Source: Candidatus Accumulibacter cognatus
GTDB lineage: Bacteria > Pseudomonadota > Gammaproteobacteria > Burkholderiales > Rhodocyclaceae
Assembly (NCBI GenBank): GCA_013414765.1
Contig: CP058708.1
Coordinates: 4,694,748-4,758,747 of the forward strand
Direction of reading: 5' to 3'
DNA length: 64,000 bases
The notes under the pieces are model-generated. The model was not told where the DNA came from, ran no database searches, and worked only from the letters and a program-made list of their open reading frames with translations. This document shows, piece after piece, positions 1-8,077 of the stretch (positions are counted from its first letter, which is position 1; the number at the start of each line of letters is the position of its first letter). Both the position numbers and the translations under genes were made by a program.

Positions 1-1
1 C

Positions 2-88
2 TGGCTGGAGTGGCTGGAGATTCTTTCCGTCGGCTTGCTCGCCTATCTCGTCGTGGGCATTGACAAGCAGGTGCGCGGGCATCGCTGA
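2..88 (+). CDS. C-terminal end of an unidentified, probably membrane-anchored protein (5' cut by window)
   Basis: An open frame enters from the left edge and stops at 86-88. The 28 visible residues contain a hydrophobic stretch (ILSVGLLAYLVVGI) followed by a basic tail (DKQVRGHR), which is how a protein ending in a membrane helix with a cytoplasmic tail looks. Too little is visible to name a family. It is convergent with aceA, and the hairpin at 127-155 lies between the two genes. Confidence 0.5.
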   Translation, partial: WLEWLEILSVGLLAYLVVGIDKQVRGHR

Positions 89-126
89 CGGGCCAGGCGG
101 ATTCACGTCAACCTGTTCAACCGGGC

Positions 127-155
127 ACAAAAAAGCCGCGCCAGGGCGCGGCTTT
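127..155 (-). terminator. rho-independent terminator of aceA
   Basis: GCCGCGC and GCGCGGC arms form a GC-rich hairpin. On the minus strand it is followed by a run of U (A129-A134 on the plus strand). It starts 13 bases after the aceA stop codon. Confidence 0.85.
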
Positions 156-167
156 CGGGAACGACCC

Positions 168-1466
168 TTAGTGGAATTGTTCTTCTTCGGTCGAGCCGGT
201 CAGCGCGGTCACCGACGAGGTACCGCCCTGGATAACGGTGGTGACCTCGTCGAAGTAGCCGGTGCCGACTTCCTGCTGGTGCGAGACGAAGCTGTAGCCG
301 CGGTCGCGCGCTGCGAATTCCGGTTCCTGGACTTTTTCGACGTAGGCAGTCATGCCGCGGGCGACGTAGTCCTGCGCCAGGTCGAACATGTGATACCACA
401 TGTTGTGGATGCCGGCGAGGGTGATGAACTGGTACTTGTAACCCATCGCGCCGAGTTCCTTCTGGAACCTGGCGATGGTCGCGTCGTCAAGGTTTTTCTT
501 CCAGTTGAACGACGGCGAGCAATTGTAGGCCAGCAGCTTGCCGGGGTGCTTGGCGCGCACGGCTTCAGCGAACTTGCGGGCGAATTCGAGATCCGGCGTG
601 CCGGTTTCGCACCACACCAGGTCGGCGTATTCGGCGTAGGCAACGGCGCGCGAAATTGCCTGATCAAGACCTTTCCGCGTTTTGTAGAAACCTTCCGAGG
701 TGCGTTCGCCAGTAACGAAGGGGGTGTCATTGGCGTCGCAATCGGAGGTCAGCAGGTCGGCGGCTTCCGCATCGGTCCGGGCAATGACCAGCGTCGGAAC
801 ACCACAGACGTCGGCAGCAAAACGAGCAGCGATCAGCTTCTGGACGGCTTCCTGCGTTGGCACCAGCACCTTGCCACCCATATGGCCGCATTTCTTGACC
901 GAAGCGAGTTGGTCTTCCCAGTGCACACCGGCCGCACCGGCGCGGATCATCGCCTTCATCAGTTCGAAAGCGTTGAGCACACCACCGAAGCCAGCTTCGG
1001 CGTCCGCGACGATCGGTGCAAAGTAGTCGATATAGCCTTTGTCACCGGGGTTGATCTCCTTGGAGTGCTGGATTTCGTCGGCACGGCGGAACGAATTGTT
1101 GATGCGCTCGACGACCTTCGGGACCGAGTCGACCGGATACAGCGACTGATCGGGGTACATCGCGGCGTAGGAGTTGTTGTCGGCGGCGACCTGCCAGCCC
1201 GACAGATAGATCGCCTTGACACCGGCTTTGACCTGCTGCATTGCCTGACCGCCAGTCAATGCGCCGAGGCAGTTGACGTAGGGCTCATTATTGACGAGAT
1301 TCCAGAGCTTCTCGGCGCCACGCCGAGCGACGGTGTATTCAATCGGGAAGGAACCGCGCAGGCGGACGACATCAGCGGCCGAGTAGCCGCGCTTGATTCC
1401 CTTCCAGCGGGGGTTTTCCGCCCAGTCTTTTTCCAGATCGGCAATCTGTTGCTCTCTAGTGCTCAT
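168..1466 (-). CDS. aceA: isocitrate lyase
   Basis: Cleaves isocitrate to succinate and glyoxylate, the first step of the glyoxylate shunt, in the cytoplasm. The 432-residue protein matches the length of the short bacterial AceA class. The catalytic-loop motif KKCGHMGGK with its active-site Cys is present, as are conserved blocks such as VHWEDQLAS and [11 protein letters not shown]. The ATG at 1466 is preceded by a GAGGA ribosome site; an in-frame start 13 codons upstream has no comparable site. A strong promoter lies at 1573-1601 and a terminator at 127-155, so it is probably monocistronic. Its glyoxylate product is also the currency of the EMC and 3-hydroxypropionate genes further along. 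A Mu-like element is inserted 49 bp upstream of its -35 box. Confidence 0.97.
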   Translation of the reverse strand: MSTREQQIADLEKDWAENPRWKGIKRGYSAADVVRLRGSFPIEYTVARRGAEKLWNLVNNEPYVNCLGALTGGQAMQQVKAGVKAIYLSGWQVAADNNSYAAMYPDQSLYPVDSVPKVVERINNSFRRADEIQHSKEINPGDKGYIDYFAPIVADAEAGFGGVLNAFELMKAMIRAGAAGVHWEDQLASVKKCGHMGGKVLVPTQEAVQKLIAARFAADVCGVPTLVIARTDAEAADLLTSDCDANDTPFVTGERTSEGFYKTRKGLDQAISRAVAYAEYADLVWCETGTPDLEFARKFAEAVRAKHPGKLLAYNCSPSFNWKKNLDDATIARFQKELGAMGYKYQFITLAGIHNMWYHMFDLAQDYVARGMTAYVEKVQEPEFAARDRGYSFVSHQQEVGTGYFDEVTTVIQGGTSSVTALTGSTEEEQFH

Positions 1467-1572
1467 GTATTCCTCACGAAAATGATGAAGTGCAGTTGGG
1501 ACCATGGTGACGCACCAGGAGGGGGCCAGAAAACATTATTGAAGCACCAACTCGGGGCGACCAATGACGTAC

Positions 1573-1601
1573 AGTATAAAGGGCTTTTTGCCCCCCTGCA
1601 A
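1573..1601 (-). promoter_or_regulatory. sigma70-type promoter of aceA
   Basis: On the minus strand a -35 TTGCAG (1596-1601) is separated by exactly 17 bases from a -10 TATACT (1573-1578), about 107 bases upstream of the aceA start codon. The -10 matches consensus at 5 of 6 positions. The Mu-like element begins about 50 bases further upstream, so upstream activator sites, if any, have been moved away. Confidence 0.65.
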
Positions 1602-1649
1602 CACTCTTATATAAGACATAAGAGATATTTTTGGAATGAAAATGGGAAG

Positions 1650-1654
1650 CCCGC
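1650..1654. repeat. target-site duplication, left copy (CCCGC)
   Basis: CCCGC directly abuts the TG left terminus of the Mu-like element. The identical pentamer follows the CA right terminus at 9787-9791. Five-base duplication is the signature of Mu-family transposition. Confidence 0.88.
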
Positions 1655-1671
1655 TGAGGGGGAGGGGAGCA

Positions 1672-1826
1672 TTTGAGACAACACGGAGGGATGAGGCGGG
1701 ATGAGGCGGGGCCTTGTGGGATGGGGCTTGTAGCTTGATCGGCAGGTTCCGGCAGGTTTGAGACTTTCGGACGAAAACACCCGTTTTCTTGAAATATCCG
1801 GTACAGGAATGACCGCCGTTTAGACA
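1672..1826 (+). other. left-end transposase binding sites (L1-L3-like)
   Basis: TTTGAGACA at 1672-1680 and TTTGAGACT at 1757-1765 are in the same orientation. A weaker TTAGACA follows at about 1820-1826. Wide, uneven spacing is typical of Mu left ends, in contrast to the tightly phased right end. The stretch 1681-1983 otherwise holds a short direct repeat (GGGATGAGGC twice, near 1689-1708) and no convincing gene. Confidence 0.6.
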
Positions 1827-1983
1827 GTCTCACACCTTTAACGAATCGGGGTGCCAGCCGGGGAAACCTGGAGGGCGCTTTTTCATTTCTGGCCGGCCGA
1901 TTTGTGGCGATATTTGGCACAGACGCCACGACGCGTTAAATCTGTCGGCCTGTTCTTGGCAATCGCGCGACTCTGCAACAGGA

Positions 1984-2394
1984 TCAGCCCGACGCCAGCT
2001 TGACGGCTTCCTCGATCATGGCGGGGTCCACCTTGCCGCTAGCCTCGAAGGAACGGTAAAGCATAGCTACAACGCTTGCCTTACGTGATGCGGATAGCAA
2101 TATCCTCAGCCTTTCTGAACAATTCTCGACGCCTTCTACAATGCCGTAAACCAGTGCGCATTGACTCTCGATACGCTCTTCTAGAGAGCCCCATATTCCC
2201 CTCTCTCCTGTCCGGATAAAGTCAACGTCAGCCCCAAACTCTTCGATCTTGGAAAGGTACTCAACGTCAGGCACAGCATCACCTTTTTCATACTTAGCCT
2301 GTGTGTTTCTGTGAACGCCAACATGGCGCGCCCAATCTTCCTGAGTATGGCCTAACCGCTCACGCTCACTTCTTATTCGATCTCCTAAGCTCAT
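1984..2394 (-). CDS. phage repressor, helix-turn-helix (Xre/Cro-C1 type)
   Basis: 136-residue protein with an N-terminal HTH (residues ~5-60; LGHTQEDWARHVGVHRNTQA) like lambda-type and other short repressors. The C-terminal half is not recognisable and probably serves oligomerisation. It is transcribed divergently from the Ner-like gene across an 80-bp spacer with an inverted repeat, the classical position of the Mu c repressor. The start codon at 2394 is preceded by GGAG. Inference: it represses the early transposition operon. The last residue block shows no protease (LexA-like S/K) site, so SOS cleavage of the usual kind is not indicated. Confidence 0.8.
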   Translation of the reverse strand: MSLGDRIRSERERLGHTQEDWARHVGVHRNTQAKYEKGDAVPDVEYLSKIEEFGADVDFIRTGERGIWGSLEERIESQCALVYGIVEGVENCSERLRILLSASRKASVVAMLYRSFEASGKVDPAMIEEAVKLASG

Positions 2395-2473
2395 TGCACT
2401 TCTCCGAGTTGACTATGCACTGTTTTTTGTGCACAATGAACGCTCATTGTTGCACTTAAACAAAGGATCAGTC
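2395..2473. promoter_or_regulatory. divergent early-control region with operator-like palindrome
   Basis: Between repressor and Ner-like gene lies ACAATGA-ACGC-TCATTGT (2433-2450), a perfect 7-bp inverted repeat. It is flanked by GTGCA/TGCAC (2429-2433 and 2451-2455), with another TGCAC at 2416-2420. TCATTG...TGCACTT occurs both at 2444-2457 and, without the extra TG, at 2391-2401. These are the likely operators for the HTH repressor and/or the Ner-like protein. No confident -10/-35 pair was assigned. Confidence 0.55.
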
Positions 2474-2695
2474 ATGAAAGCACAAAAGTTGCGGACAAGG
2501 GAAGAGGTTCTTGAGGACTTCGCCCGCAAGGGTATCAGCATCCGTGGATGGGCGAAGAAGAATGGTGTATCTCACGCCGTCGTAAGAGGACTCCTTTCTG
2601 GTCGGTTGACCGGTCGTATCGGTAAGAGCCACAAAGCAGCCGTTCTGCTCGGTATCAAAGACGGCGAAATCGTGGAGGGCAACGACGATGAATGA
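2474..2695 (+). CDS. Ner-like small DNA-binding regulator of the Mu-like element
   Basis: 73-residue protein starting at the ATG at 2474, preceded by AAAGGA; an upstream in-frame start lies inside the operator region and is less likely. It contains an HTH-like segment (ISIRGWAKKNGVSHAVVRGL) followed by a motif that resembles the start of phage regulators next to Mu-type transposases (GRIGKSHKAAVLLGI). In Mu, Ner shuts down early transcription; the same role is inferred here from position and size. Its stop overlaps the next gene's start by 8 bases, so the two are co-translated. Confidence 0.7.
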   Translation: MKAQKLRTREEVLEDFARKGISIRGWAKKNGVSHAVVRGLLSGRLTGRIGKSHKAAVLLGIKDGEIVEGNDDE

Positions 2696-2909
2696 GCGCT
2701 ACCTGGTGCGCTGCACCGCCGCTACGGGCCAAGCCATGACCGGCATTTACGCGGCCAGCCTGACCGCTACCGGCATGGTCGCTACCTGGAAACGGGAACG
2801 GGCCGCCCGCTACGAATCCAAGACCGCCGCCACCGGTGTGGCCTCTCGCCTAGCTAAGAAGTTTGCCGGCACGGTTTGGACGGAAGAGGCGGTCGAGGTC
2901 GTGCAATGA
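2688..2909 (+). CDS. small hypothetical protein of the Mu-like early operon
   Basis: 73 residues, basic, no membrane segment and no recognised domain. The start overlaps the Ner-like gene and its stop (ATGA) overlaps the start of the transposase gene at 2906, so it sits in a tightly coupled early operon. Composition is rich in Ala, Thr, Arg and Lys (for example ATWKRERAARYESKTAATG). Similar small genes of unknown role are common between ner and A in transposable phages. Function unknown. Confidence 0.6.
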   Translation: MNERYLVRCTAATGQAMTGIYAASLTATGMVATWKRERAARYESKTAATGVASRLAKKFAGTVWTEEAVEVVQ

Positions 2910-3086
2910 GAGGCAAAATCCCCTCAGAAATGCACGACCATGGCGGCAATCGGTCGTGCATTCCAGATGCGCCAGAAGGCGACATGCACGACCATGGTCA
3001 AAGCCTTGCGATTACTGGGCTTTCCGGGAAAACCGACGAAGACGACGCGCGAGATACGCACGACCGATTGCCACGAGGGTCGTGCA
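2897..3086. repeat. six copies of a 9-bp motif (TGCACGACC / GGTCGTGCA) at the transposase 5' end
   Basis: Copies lie at 2897-2905 (-), 2931-2939 (+), 2952-2960 (-), 2985-2993 (+), 3057-3065 (+, one mismatch) and 3078-3086 (-). The pairs 2931/2952 and 3057/3078 form inverted repeats with an identical 12-base spacer. They overlap the coding sequence for the transposase N-terminal extension and produce the repeated peptide MHDHG. A dense protein-binding array analogous to the Mu internal enhancer is an inference. Confidence 0.75.
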
Positions 3087-5092
3087 AGACTCCTACATTT
3101 GTTGGAGCCCCAGAGGCGGCGAAGCTACTTGAACGAGACCCTTCGACTGTCACCCGTCAGTGTGACTCAGGCACGTTCACCGGCGCCACCAAGACCCTGG
3201 TCAACGGGATTAAAGTCTGGCAGATCCCCATTTCCAGCCTGCCGCTTGCCGCCCAACGGAAGTTGAAGGCGGAGCTCGACGCCGCCCGCGCCGCGCGGTT
3301 GGCCGCTGTCGGCATCGTGATTCCGCCGCCAGAATCCCGCCACTTGCAGCCAGCGGAATACACGGTCGTATGGGAAGCTTACGAGCGCAGCGGAGCCACC
3401 CACAAGCGCCATGCAGAACGCGCTTTCAAGGTCATGGTCGCGTTCAACGATCTGGTGGACAGCGGGCGCAGCATGGGCGAGGCAGAAAAGGCCGTGGCGT
3501 CTTCGTTTGGCGTCAGCCGGGCAACCCTGTACCGCTACCGGGACGCCATCAAGGGGCACCCGAGAATGCACTGGCTACCGTTTCTGTCCCCCCGATACAA
3601 AGGTGGACGCCCCTGCGCCCCATTCACCAAAGAGGCTTACGCTTACATCCTCGGGAAGTATCTGAACACGTCAGAAACCAAGTTGACCGTTGTCCTGGAA
3701 GCGGCGCGCGCGCTGGCGCCCTCGATGGGATGGGAGATCCCGAGTTATGACGCGGTTCGCGATCGTCTGAGGCAAGAACCCAAGTGGCTGGATACCGTGG
3801 GGCGCAAGGGTCCGAAAGCCCTGGAGCGGAGCTATCCCGCCATCGAACGAGATTACAGCAACTTGAGGCTGCATGAGTATTGGGAATCGGACGGCCGCAG
3901 GGCGGATGTGCTGTGTATCTGGCCGGATGGCACGCTGGCACGACCGTTCATCATCATTTTCCGGGAAGTGCGTTCGCGCCTGGTGCTGGGGGTAAAGGGC
4001 TACCTGAATCCTTCGGCCGCCGGCGTTCTGGCTGTCTTCGGTCAAGCGATGGAGCGCACTGGCGTTGCCCCCGATTACGTCAAGATCGACAACGGCCGCG
4101 AGTATGCCGCCAAGTCAGTCACCGGCGGGCAGGACAACCGTTACCGCTTCAAGATTGTGCCCGGAGAACAGCCCGGAATCATGACGAGAGTGGGCACCAA
4201 GGCGGACTGGTCTCCACCTGGGCGAGGGCAGGACAAGACGCTTGAATCCGGGTGGAATTTTGTGGCGGACCGTTGCGACAAGGCGCCAGAGTTCGAGGGC
4301 GCTTACTGCGGACGCAACACGGTGGCCAAGCCGGAAGGGTTCGACCGCAGCAAGGCCATCCCCATTGCCGTCTATGCGGAGAAACTGGCCGCCGTCCTGG
4401 AGTATTTCAACAACCAGCATCGGCACACCGGAAGCGGCATGAATGGCCGCACGCCGATGGAAGTCTACCAGGAACTGTCAGCCCAGACGGTGCGCCCTGC
4501 GGTCGATCCTGCCCACGTGCGCCTGTGCAAAATGGGGGTCGCCTACATCAAGCCAAGCGCCACTGACAGCACTTACTCGTTGACGATTCCTGGCTATGGG
4601 GTCTGCCGCTACTGGAGTGAAAAAATCGCCGGTTTGACGCGAGAGTGCCTTTCCCGAAAGCACACCGTCTATTACGACCTGGAAGCCCCGGAAAAGCCGG
4701 TATCCATCTATGACGGCCATAACTGGCTGGGCGATGCGGCGAGCTTGGATACAGTGCCGTTCAATGACGAAGGCGGGGAGCGGGCAGGGGCGCACGTCAG
4801 AGCCAAGAATGCCGCGATGAAGCCACAGAAGGCCGCTCTGAAAGCCATCAAGAACGGGGCGCAATCGGATCTTCCGGCACTGCCCGGCGTGACTCAGTTG
4901 ACCGAGTTACCGCCCATGCCTGCAGTGACCATCGAAGGCCGGCGTACTCTTCCAGCGGAAAACAAAACCGCCCCTCTGCAAACTCCCGGCATGGAGAAAG
5001 AAGAGGAGCGGCTAGCCGAGCTTGCCCGGCGAAGGAAGGAGCAAATCCGAATCACTGACCCGAGAAGGTACAGCATCCTCTATGGCGACTAA
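2906..5092 (+). CDS. Mu-type DDE transposase (MuA-like)
   Basis: 728 residues from the ATG at 2906, which overlaps the upstream stop. After a ~65-residue extension rich in repeated MHDHG motifs comes a winged-helix segment (PTFVGAPEAAKLLERDPSTV), equivalent to the enhancer-binding domain of MuA. Next come HTH-like segments (~residues 140-230) and the integrase-fold core. Candidate DDE residues are Asp in HEYWESDGRRAD, Asp in YVKIDNGREYA and Glu in KTLESGWNF. A C-terminal basic region (EERLAELARRRKEQIR) would contact MuB. Carries out strand transfer of the element ends. The gene is intact, followed 13 bases later by the ATPase gene. Confidence 0.93.
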   Translation: MRGKIPSEMHDHGGNRSCIPDAPEGDMHDHGQSLAITGLSGKTDEDDARDTHDRLPRGSCKTPTFVGAPEAAKLLERDPSTVTRQCDSGTFTGATKTLVNGIKVWQIPISSLPLAAQRKLKAELDAARAARLAAVGIVIPPPESRHLQPAEYTVVWEAYERSGATHKRHAERAFKVMVAFNDLVDSGRSMGEAEKAVASSFGVSRATLYRYRDAIKGHPRMHWLPFLSPRYKGGRPCAPFTKEAYAYILGKYLNTSETKLTVVLEAARALAPSMGWEIPSYDAVRDRLRQEPKWLDTVGRKGPKALERSYPAIERDYSNLRLHEYWESDGRRADVLCIWPDGTLARPFIIIFREVRSRLVLGVKGYLNPSAAGVLAVFGQAMERTGVAPDYVKIDNGREYAAKSVTGGQDNRYRFKIVPGEQPGIMTRVGTKADWSPPGRGQDKTLESGWNFVADRCDKAPEFEGAYCGRNTVAKPEGFDRSKAIPIAVYAEKLAAVLEYFNNQHRHTGSGMNGRTPMEVYQELSAQTVRPAVDPAHVRLCKMGVAYIKPSATDSTYSLTIPGYGVCRYWSEKIAGLTRECLSRKHTVYYDLEAPEKPVSIYDGHNWLGDAASLDTVPFNDEGGERAGAHVRAKNAAMKPQKAALKAIKNGAQSDLPALPGVTQLTELPPMPAVTIEGRRTLPAENKTAPLQTPGMEKEEERLAELARRRKEQIRITDPRRYSILYGD

Positions 5093-5105
5093 CCAAGGAG
5101 CGGCA

Positions 5106-6200
5106 ATGTTACACGAAGACAGCAGCGAAGAACAGCCGGATGGCTACCTGTTTGACCGAGATCTACTGTATCAGCAGCCTGTTGACACAGAGCGCTGGAA
5201 AGCCCTTGTCGACCGCACGATAGATGAAATCAGCGGAGCGGTGACGCTGAAAGACATCGCCAGAGCGATCAATATTGAAGTGGAAAAATTGAGCCTCTGG
5301 TTGACATCCATGGCTTCCTTTTTGACCTTTGGCCGAAGAGTGGGCGAAAAGAGCGTTTCAGAGAAGATCGCTGACGGCCTAGAGAAGTATTTTTTGGATT
5401 TGGATTCGTCATCCCCGAATACAGCCATGCGCTGCAAAACACGTGTCAAGACGAGCGTGATTATGGCCATGATCGAAGGTATAGAAACAGCGCGTTCAAT
5501 GTGCGAATTTGTGGAAATCTGCGCCGCGCCTGGGCTTGGAAAGACGGAAAGCATTCAAGAGTACATCGCCAGCACCCGTAAAGTGGAAGGCTTCAATTGC
5601 CCGGTCTGGCTGGTCGAGCTGGATGAGACGTGCATTTCTCCAAAAACCATTCTTCAACTGATAGCGCGGGAAATCGTTCCCGAGGGTCACTATGAACCCA
5701 AGAGCGAGTTTTCCATGATGCAAGCCATATGCGCGGCAGCCGAAGGGCTTGGCGGGGTAGTTCTGATTGATGAGGGTCAGCACTTGGCCGACGTGCAGAA
5801 AATCATGGGGATTCCGACCGTAAATCTTTTGCGTCGCTTTGTGGATCGGCGATTATTCGGGATTGCCTATTTCGGAAACGGCGAGATCTACCGGCGTTTG
5901 ACTTCCGGCACGGGCAAGAACAAAGACGCGTACACCCAGCTTTTGAGCCGGATGCAGGATTTCAGAGTCGAGATTCTCAGCTTTGGAAAAAGTGACGGCA
6001 CCCTTCCTGCACTGACGAGAGAAGATGTTCTGACCGTTGCCGCTGCCTGGGGAGTAACTGGCGTCGAAGAAAGGGCGTACTGCCTGAAGGCAGCGGCCCA
6101 GCCGGGCGCCTTGCGCAATCTCAGCAATATCTTCCGTCTGTCCCTGGAGCGCTACGGCCACATCGACATCAGCGCTATGAACAAGATCAGGAGGTTTTGA
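5106..6200 (+). CDS. MuB-like AAA+ ATPase, transposition target-capture protein
   Basis: 364 residues. The ATG at 5106 is preceded by AAGGAG; an alternative ATG at 5082 overlaps the transposase. Walker A is visible as AAPGLGKTES, Walker B as GVVLIDEGQHL, and an N-terminal HTH-like region precedes the ATPase core, as in MuB. The protein binds target DNA, stimulates the transposase and gives target immunity in Mu. The stop at 6200 is immediately followed by the GemA start at 6203, so the genes are in one operon. Confidence 0.88.
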   Translation: MLHEDSSEEQPDGYLFDRDLLYQQPVDTERWKALVDRTIDEISGAVTLKDIARAINIEVEKLSLWLTSMASFLTFGRRVGEKSVSEKIADGLEKYFLDLDSSSPNTAMRCKTRVKTSVIMAMIEGIETARSMCEFVEICAAPGLGKTESIQEYIASTRKVEGFNCPVWLVELDETCISPKTILQLIAREIVPEGHYEPKSEFSMMQAICAAAEGLGGVVLIDEGQHLADVQKIMGIPTVNLLRRFVDRRLFGIAYFGNGEIYRRLTSGTGKNKDAYTQLLSRMQDFRVEILSFGKSDGTLPALTREDVLTVAAAWGVTGVEERAYCLKAAAQPGALRNLSNIFRLSLERYGHIDISAMNKIRRF

Positions 6201-6202
6201 CC

Positions 6203-6667
6203 ATGGCTACCCGTGAGCAGTATTACGCCTTGATCCACCTGGGTGCCGCCCGGTTGGGCCACAAGGAAGACGCCGATTACCGCGCCTGGCTGGAAAGCCT
6301 GACCGGGAAGCGAAGCTGCAAGGAGTGCAGCGAAGCCGAGTTAGCCAGCCTGGTGACGACGCTACGCGCCTGCAACGCTCTGGAGAACCCGCGCTTGAAA
6401 GGCGTGAAAGGCGGGATAGGGCAGGGCGATCGCCCGACCGAGCCGCAATGGCGATTGGCCAACGAGCTTTGCCGGCAACTCGATATGACCGGCTGTGACG
6501 ACGCCCGCTTTGCGGCCTTTGCCAAGCGCAACGCCAAGGTCGACCACCCGCGTTTTCTGACCAAGGAAAGCATGCGGCTTCTGATCGCCGCGCTGATCGC
6601 CTGGAAAAACAACCTGAAAGCGAAAAAAACCCAATCCACCTCTGATAGCGAAGGTAAATCCTCGTGA
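6203..6667 (+). CDS. GemA-type regulatory protein (Mu Gp16, DUF1018)
   Basis: 154 residues; the ATG at 6203 follows AGGAGG with 9-base spacing. The conserved start REQYYALIHLGAARLG and the centre EPQWRLANELCRQL are those of the Mu Gp16/GemA family. GemA is associated with modulation of host gene expression and DNA topology during Mu development; the molecular role is poorly understood. The C-terminus is lysine-rich. Its stop overlaps the GTG of the next reading frame. Confidence 0.85.
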   Translation: MATREQYYALIHLGAARLGHKEDADYRAWLESLTGKRSCKECSEAELASLVTTLRACNALENPRLKGVKGGIGQGDRPTEPQWRLANELCRQLDMTGCDDARFAAFAKRNAKVDHPRFLTKESMRLLIAALIAWKNNLKAKKTQSTSDSEGKSS

Positions 6668-7059
6668 CCGCCGCAACCGACCCCGCCCGCCTGCACCTGA
6701 TCACTCCCACATCAACGAGAACCCAGAAAGCGAACCCACCGCACATGAACCACACGCCCGATGAAGAAGCCAAGATCGCCAAACTGACCGCCATCATGAA
6801 GGAGGCCTGCGCCAGCTCGACCCCCGCCCAACCCGGCCCGGTGCACCGCAAAATGGCGGATTTGGGCCTGGAGGATCACGTGGACAGGGTGCGCCGTGGC
6901 CTGGAGGCCGTCCGCAGTCTGGCCATTCCGAGCAGCTACCACCGTGGCAATGACGACCTGGGATGCCTGGACAGAAACGACCTGGTGGACTTGCTGGAGA
7001 TCTTCACCGATCGGCTGGGGCTTGCCCTGGAGAGCTGCGAGGGGGGCAGGCACGGATAA
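6664..7059 (+). CDS. hypothetical protein of the Mu-like early region
   Basis: 131 residues from GTG 6664 (overlapping the GemA stop), or 104 residues from ATG 6745. The N-terminal 27 residues are low in complexity, so the ATG start is possible. The central part (KIAKLTAIMKEACAS and LEDHVDRVRRGLEAVRSL) is predicted helical. No domain is recognised. A terminator follows at 7091, making this the last gene of the early operon. Confidence 0.6.
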   Translation: MTAATDPARLHLITPTSTRTQKANPPHMNHTPDEEAKIAKLTAIMKEACASSTPAQPGPVHRKMADLGLEDHVDRVRRGLEAVRSLAIPSSYHRGNDDLGCLDRNDLVDLLEIFTDRLGLALESCEGGRHG

Positions 7060-7090
7060 CGCGGTTTGACGAAATCCGCGCCGCATACTC

Positions 7091-7123
7091 AAAGCGCCCT
7101 GCGAAGCCCGTAGGGCGTTTTTC
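7091..7123 (+). terminator. terminator at end of Mu-like early operon
   Basis: CGCCCT (7095-7100) pairs with AGGGCG (7112-7117), followed by T-rich GTTTTTC. It closes the operon that began at 2474. The stretch 7124-7320 that follows holds no supported gene. Confidence 0.75.
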
Positions 7124-7320
7124 TTGCTGGTGGCACCAAGGGTATTACCGAGAATGGTTTAACGCCACTGGCGCGTTTTTCACGCGGGTTCCGGGCACGC
7201 CTCCCGAAACCATCTCCCGGCAAGCGCCGTTTCGCGCACCACCCGACCGCCAAGGCACGATTTCACCCGTCTGGCACTGTGCCGTGGTTTTGTGGTGGCG
7301 CAGGGGAATCGGAGGGAGTA

Positions 7321-7407
7321 GTGAAGCGCTTCCACCTTACCGTAGAAGTGCTTCACCGGGAGAATGAGCGCATCGCCAAGGAGGTCATGAATGCTGCCAC
7401 GTTTTGA
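7321..7407 (+). CDS. possible 28-residue leader peptide upstream of Mor
   Basis: A GTG at 7321 is preceded by GGAGGGA at good distance and opens a 28-codon frame ending at 7407. It overlaps the first codons of the Mor gene. The peptide is charged (KRFHLTVEVLHRENERIAKE). It could be a translationally coupled leader, or chance; conservation would decide. Confidence 0.3.
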   Translation: MKRFHLTVEVLHRENERIAKEVMNAATF

Positions 7408-7831
7408 GGATTTGGACCCGGAAACCTCTAACCTGGTCGAATCGTTCCTGCCTGCCTCTGCGCTTGAAATGGTTCGCCTCATCGGGCTACAAGCCGCCCT
7501 CCTGCTCATTGAGCACTTCGGCGGGACCGAAGTTCACTTCATCAGGGAGAAAGAAACCTGTTTCCCACGAGATTTCTTGGCTCTTGCCAAGGTGATCGGC
7601 ACAGAGAAAGCCGCCATTCTGGCGCGCGAATATCCGGAGGCGGACAGAATGTATGTGCCGCGCTGCCTGAAAGCGATGAACGCCCTACGCAATCGGGAAA
7701 TCATGGCGTTGGCCGACAAGATGATTCGGGAAAAAAGCAGGTGGAAGGTTTATATCGACCTAGCGAGACAATACGGAACCTCGACAAGGACGATTCAAGG
7801 CATCCTCAACGGCAAGGGCAAAAGGGCATGA
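7391..7831 (+). CDS. Mor-family transcription activator
   Basis: 146 residues with a strong AAGGAGG site six bases before the ATG. The Mor/C family layout is visible: an N-terminal dimerisation part (~1-85) and a C-terminal helix-turn-helix (WKVYIDLARQYGTSTRTIQG). Mor activates middle transcription in Mu. Here very little is left downstream for it to activate: a shortened gene I and two small genes. It sits after the early terminator, in the expected position. Confidence 0.85.
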   Translation: MLPRFEDLDPETSNLVESFLPASALEMVRLIGLQAALLLIEHFGGTEVHFIREKETCFPRDFLALAKVIGTEKAAILAREYPEADRMYVPRCLKAMNALRNREIMALADKMIREKSRWKVYIDLARQYGTSTRTIQGILNGKGKRA

Positions 7832-8077
7832 CTTGGGCAAATCACAGGCTGGTTTTGTCCGCCACTGTCCTGGACAGCTTTTCTGCAGTTCGTTCGATTT
7901 GGCGTATTTCGTCGCCGGCGCCGGCCAGATCGACCCAGCGCCAGCGGGCTCCTGGGGCAGATTCCGCAAACTCTGTCTAGGCCAAGACTCAGTGGACGAA
8001 GCCCCTGCCCGAATCCAGATCCAAGCCTGGGTGACCCACCGAGTAACCCCCTCATTTTCATGGATTAGACACCGCAC
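7832..8077. other. gap between Mor and gene I; no supported gene
   Basis: No credible plus-strand gene. On the minus strand a stop-bounded frame of about 45 codons reads like real protein (RWRWVDLAGAGDEIRQIERT) but lacks a start, so it may be a fragment left by deletion. The late (Mor-dependent) promoter is expected here but could not be placed. Confidence 0.4.

Noticed and set aside
60-1676. Long plus-strand open frame opposite aceA (538 codons)
   Set aside because: Mirrors the codon periodicity of aceA on the other strand, has no ribosome site or recognisable domain; aceA itself is unambiguous.
1687-1712. GGGATGAGGC direct repeats as a regulatory array of aceA
   Set aside because: They lie inside the Mu-like element left end, beyond the insertion junction at 1655, so they did not evolve as aceA control sites.
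2429-2473. Upstream in-frame start for the Ner-like gene
   Set aside because: It lies within the operator palindrome and lacks a ribosome site; ATG 2474 has AAAGGA.
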